Of a DNA stretch of 64,000 nucleotides, positions 61,231 through 64,000 are shown piece after piece. Source of the stretch: Nitratireductor soli (GTDB lineage: Bacteria > Pseudomonadota > Alphaproteobacteria > Rhizobiales > Rhizobiaceae); NCBI RefSeq assembly GCF_001050155.1, contig NZ_LFVY01000002.1, positions 269,519 to 333,518 on the forward strand, written 5' to 3'. Under the pieces are notes generated by a model. It did no database searches and had not been told where the DNA came from. It worked only from the letters and a program-made list of their open reading frames with translations. Each line of letters begins with the position of its first letter. Within the stretch, counting starts at the first letter, position 1. The position numbers and the translations under genes are program-made.

Positions 61231-63939
61231 TTGAACGACGAAACGCCGATGCGCCGTCACGAAACGCAGGCCGCCGCCGCGACGCCGATGATGGCGCAGT
61301 ATATCGAGATCAAGACGGCCAATCCCGATTCGCTCCTGTTCTATCGCATGGGCGATTTCTACGAATTGTTCTTCCAGGATGCGGAAGTGGCAAGCCGCGC
61401 GCTCGGCATCCAGCTCACCAAGCGCGGCAAGCACCAGGGCGAGGACATCCGCATGTGCGGCGTGCCGGTGCATGCCGCCGACGATTACCTGCAGAAGCTG
61501 ATCGGCCTTGGCCATCGCGTCGCCGTCTGCGAGCAGATGGAGGATCCGGCGGAAGCCAGGAAGCGCGGCTCCAAATCCGTTGTGCGGCGCGACGTCGTCC
61601 GCCTTGTCACCCCCGGCACCATCACCGAGGAGAAGCTGCTCGATCCCGCCGAGAGCAACTACCTGATGGCGCTCGGCCGGGTGAAGGGCGGCGATGGCGA
61701 GAACCTGGCGCTTGCCTGGATCGACATTTCCACCGGCGCTTTCCGGGTGGCCGCGACACGAGCCGAGCGGCTCTTGGCCGACATATTGCGCATCGACCCG
61801 CGTGAACTGATCGTCGCCGAGCCGGTCTATCATGAGGCATCGCTGCGCCCGGTGTTCGACACGCTCGGCAGGACGGCAAGTCTGCAGCCGGCCAATCTGT
61901 TCGATTCGGCCTCTGCCGAGATGCGCCTGACGCGCTTCTATGAAGTCGCCACGCTGGAGGGGTTCGGCCAGTTCTCGCGCGCCGAATTGTCGGCCATCTC
62001 CGGCATCATCGCCTATGTCGAGAAGACGCAGAAGGCGGAACGCCCGCCGCTCGGCCGCCCCGAACGCGACGAGGAGGGGGCAAGCCTCTTCATCGACGCG
62101 GCGACGCGCGCCAATCTGGAACTGGCCCGCACGCTGTCGGGCAGCCGCGAAGGCAGCCTGCTGAAGGCGATCGACCGCACGGTCACGGGTGCGGGAAAAC
62201 GGCTCTTGGCCGAGCGGCTGATGTCGCCGCTGACCGACCCGGGGCATATTCGCGAGAGGCTGGACGCGGTCTCCTTCTTTCTCGCCGAGCCGGTCTTGCG
62301 CGAGGCGGTGCGCGAACTCCTGAAGGGGGTCCCCGATTTCGCCCGCGCCCTGTCGCGCTTGGCGCTGAACCGGGGCGGGCCGCGCGATCTGGGCGCGTTG
62401 GCGGCGGGGTTTTCGGCCGCCGCCGGTATCGCCGATGTGTTCGGCGAGGCGAAACTGCCGGTCGAGATTGCGGCGATCCGCGATGTGGTGCGGGCGCTGC
62501 CCTACGGGATCGCCGCCCATCTGGAGCGGGCGCTGGCCGACGAGCTTCCGCTGCTCAAGCGCGACGGCGGCTTCGTGCGTGCCGGCTACAACGCGGAGCT
62601 GGACGAGATGCGCGCCCTGCGCGACCAGTCGCGCCGGGTGATCGCCGCGATGGAGCGCAGCCTGATCGACGAGACCGGCATCCGTTCCCTAAAAATCCGC
62701 CACAACAACGTACTCGGCTACTACATCGAGGTGACGGCCAACAACGCCCTGGCATTGAACGGCACCGACGAGGCCAAGGGCCGCTTCATCCATCGCCAGA
62801 CCATGGCCAATGCCATGCGCTTCACGACGACGGAACTGGCAGAGATGGAAACCAAGATCGCCAATGCGGCGGCGCGCGCGCTGACCATCGAACTGGCGGT
62901 GTTCGACGCGCTCCTGAACGAGGTGGTCGGTGCGGCCGCCGCGATCCGTACGGCGGCCGACGCGCTTGCCATGGTCGACGTGTCGACGGCGCTCGCCACC
63001 CTTGCCGAGGCGGAAAATTATTGCCGCCCGCAGGTCGACGAAAGCCTGGATTTCCATGTCGAGGGCGGCAGGCACCCGGTGGTCGAACAGGCGCTGCGCA
63101 AACAGCTTGCCGAACCCTTCGTCGCCAATGATTGCGATCTATCGCCCGTCGGGGACGAGAAATCCGGCGCCATCTGGCTGCTCACCGGTCCGAACATGGG
63201 CGGTAAGTCGACCTTCCTGCGCCAGAACGCGCTGATCGTCGTGATGGCGCAGATGGGCTCCTTCGTTCCGGCGGCCCAGGCGCGCATCGGCGTGGTCGAC
63301 CGGCTGTTTTCCCGCGTCGGGGCGTCCGACGATCTGGCGCGCGGCCGCTCGACCTTCATGGTCGAAATGGTCGAGACCGCCGCGATCCTCAACCAGGCGG
63401 GCGAGCGGGCGCTGGTCATCCTCGACGAGATCGGCCGCGGCACGGCGACCTTCGACGGCCTGTCGATCGCCTGGGCAGCGGTCGAGTATCTGCACGAGCA
63501 GAACCGCTGCCGGGCGCTGTTCGCCACCCATTTCCACGAGATGACGGCGCTTTCGGAGAAGCTGCCGCGGCTTGCCAACGTCACCATGCGGGTGAAGGAA
63601 TTCGATGGCGATGTGGTGTTCCTGCATGAGGTCGGGCGCGGCGCGGCGGATCGCTCTTACGGCGTGCAGGTGGCCAGGCTTGCCGGCCTGCCGTATGCGG
63701 TGGTGGAGCGCGCCCGCGAGGTGCTGCATCAGCTCGAGGAGGGCGAGGTGTCGGGCAAGGCGTCGAAGCTGATCGACGATCTGCCGCTGTTCTCCGCGGC
63801 GATGAAGAAGGAGCCGGCAAAGGCGAAGGCGCCGGATCTGCTGGGTGAGGAACTGGCAACGATCAACCCGGACGAACTGACGCCGCGCGAGGCGCTGGAA
63901 GCGCTGTATCGGCTGAAGGGGATCGTCGCCGGTAAATAG
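61231..63939 (+). CDS. mutS: DNA mismatch repair protein MutS
   Basis: 902 aa from a TTG (61231) with GGGAG 7 nt upstream; the ATG at 61249 lacks a site. Mismatch-recognition domain with [12 protein letters not shown] (Phe of the FYELF wedge), connector, lever/clamp, and ATPase with Walker [10 protein letters not shown], then [14 protein letters not shown] and [22 protein letters not shown]. Ends with a short HTH and the LFS...[17 protein letters not shown] tail of MutS dimer/tetramer contacts. Recognises mismatches with MutL. Confidence 0.96.
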   Translation: MNDETPMRRHETQAAAATPMMAQYIEIKTANPDSLLFYRMGDFYELFFQDAEVASRALGIQLTKRGKHQGEDIRMCGVPVHAADDYLQKLIGLGHRVAVCEQMEDPAEARKRGSKSVVRRDVVRLVTPGTITEEKLLDPAESNYLMALGRVKGGDGENLALAWIDISTGAFRVAATRAERLLADILRIDPRELIVAEPVYHEASLRPVFDTLGRTASLQPANLFDSASAEMRLTRFYEVATLEGFGQFSRAELSAISGIIAYVEKTQKAERPPLGRPERDEEGASLFIDAATRANLELARTLSGSREGSLLKAIDRTVTGAGKRLLAERLMSPLTDPGHIRERLDAVSFFLAEPVLREAVRELLKGVPDFARALSRLALNRGGPRDLGALAAGFSAAAGIADVFGEAKLPVEIAAIRDVVRALPYGIAAHLERALADELPLLKRDGGFVRAGYNAELDEMRALRDQSRRVIAAMERSLIDETGIRSLKIRHNNVLGYYIEVTANNALALNGTDEAKGRFIHRQTMANAMRFTTTELAEMETKIANAAARALTIELAVFDALLNEVVGAAAAIRTAADALAMVDVSTALATLAEAENYCRPQVDESLDFHVEGGRHPVVEQALRKQLAEPFVANDCDLSPVGDEKSGAIWLLTGPNMGGKSTFLRQNALIVVMAQMGSFVPAAQARIGVVDRLFSRVGASDDLARGRSTFMVEMVETAAILNQAGERALVILDEIGRGTATFDGLSIAWAAVEYLHEQNRCRALFATHFHEMTALSEKLPRLANVTMRVKEFDGDVVFLHEVGRGAADRSYGVQVARLAGLPYAVVERAREVLHQLEEGEVSGKASKLIDDLPLFSAAMKKEPAKAKAPDLLGEELATINPDELTPREALEALYRLKGIVAGK

Positions 63940-64000
63940 ACCGACGTTGTGTGGGGATTGAGCGTTCAGGCATGGATCCTTGTCTCTTCGAACTGTGATT
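63940..64000. other. Short 3' flank of mutS
   Basis: 61 bp after the mutS stop to the window edge; no gene or clear terminator is visible. In related rhizobia a large gene (often glnD) follows mutS, but it is not present here. Confidence 0.3.

Noticed and set aside
1..64000. tRNA, rRNA or mobile-element genes
   Set aside because: None were recognised on either strand; there are no transposase, integrase or phage structural motifs.

Overview
This window looks like chromosomal DNA of a high-GC alphaproteobacterium, most probably a member of the Hyphomicrobiales close to Mesorhizobium, Aminobacter or Nitratireductor. The assignment rests on gene content and order (lptC-lptA-lptB-rpoN-hpf-ptsN, hrcA/grpE next to rph, olsB beside maeB and mutS) and on many palindromic intergenic repeats of the kind seen in that order. 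I saw no rRNA, tRNA, CRISPR array, transposase or prophage.

Layout. 1-10321 is an accessory sugar-sensing and uptake locus: a GH20 beta-N-acetylhexosaminidase (cut by the window edge), a hybrid sensor kinase whose length and C-terminal domain resemble Vibrio ChiS, and a divergent family-5 solute-binding protein resembling Vibrio chitin-oligosaccharide-binding protein, followed by two permeases, two ATPases and a GNAT enzyme. 10410-15484 holds a histidinol-dehydrogenase paralogue with altered metal ligands, an MFS transporter and a divergent ampR-like/ampC-like beta-lactamase pair. 15510-17077 is an Lrp regulator divergent from a nucleoside-recognition membrane protein. 17104-21040 is the zinc locus (znuC-znuB-zur divergent from znuA, with Zur-type operators and a decayed aztD).

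21263-28221 holds csbD, a P450, yraN, rsmI, an LpoA-like lipoprotein, hemW, rdgB and a VOC protein. 28404-31429 holds rph, hrcA, an ABM-domain gene and grpE. 31681-42836 is mixed housekeeping and accessory genes: TRIC channel, adenosine kinase, CysZ-like, an ArsR-SRPBCC-GST operon, nth, DUF2244, an Ada-like protein, ribokinase, LysE, nucleoside hydrolase, Hsp20-DUF1150 and a C45 peptidase. 42950-48067 is the ptsN/hpf/rpoN/lptBAC block. 48573-54933 carries sppA, ihfB, lapA, an ornithine-cyclodeaminase-like gene, a coupled methyltransferase-SpoU-lspA operon and acuI. 55065-63939 has a hybrid kinase, olsB, maeB and mutS.

The most notable non-genic feature is about a dozen mosaic palindromic elements built from a few reusable hairpin modules. 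They are often joined or bounded by the tetranucleotide CTAG, and some supply the stop codon of a neighbouring gene. The most notable gene system is the ChiS/CBP-like locus at the left end, with a 9-bp CGAA-phased repeat in its divergent promoter region.
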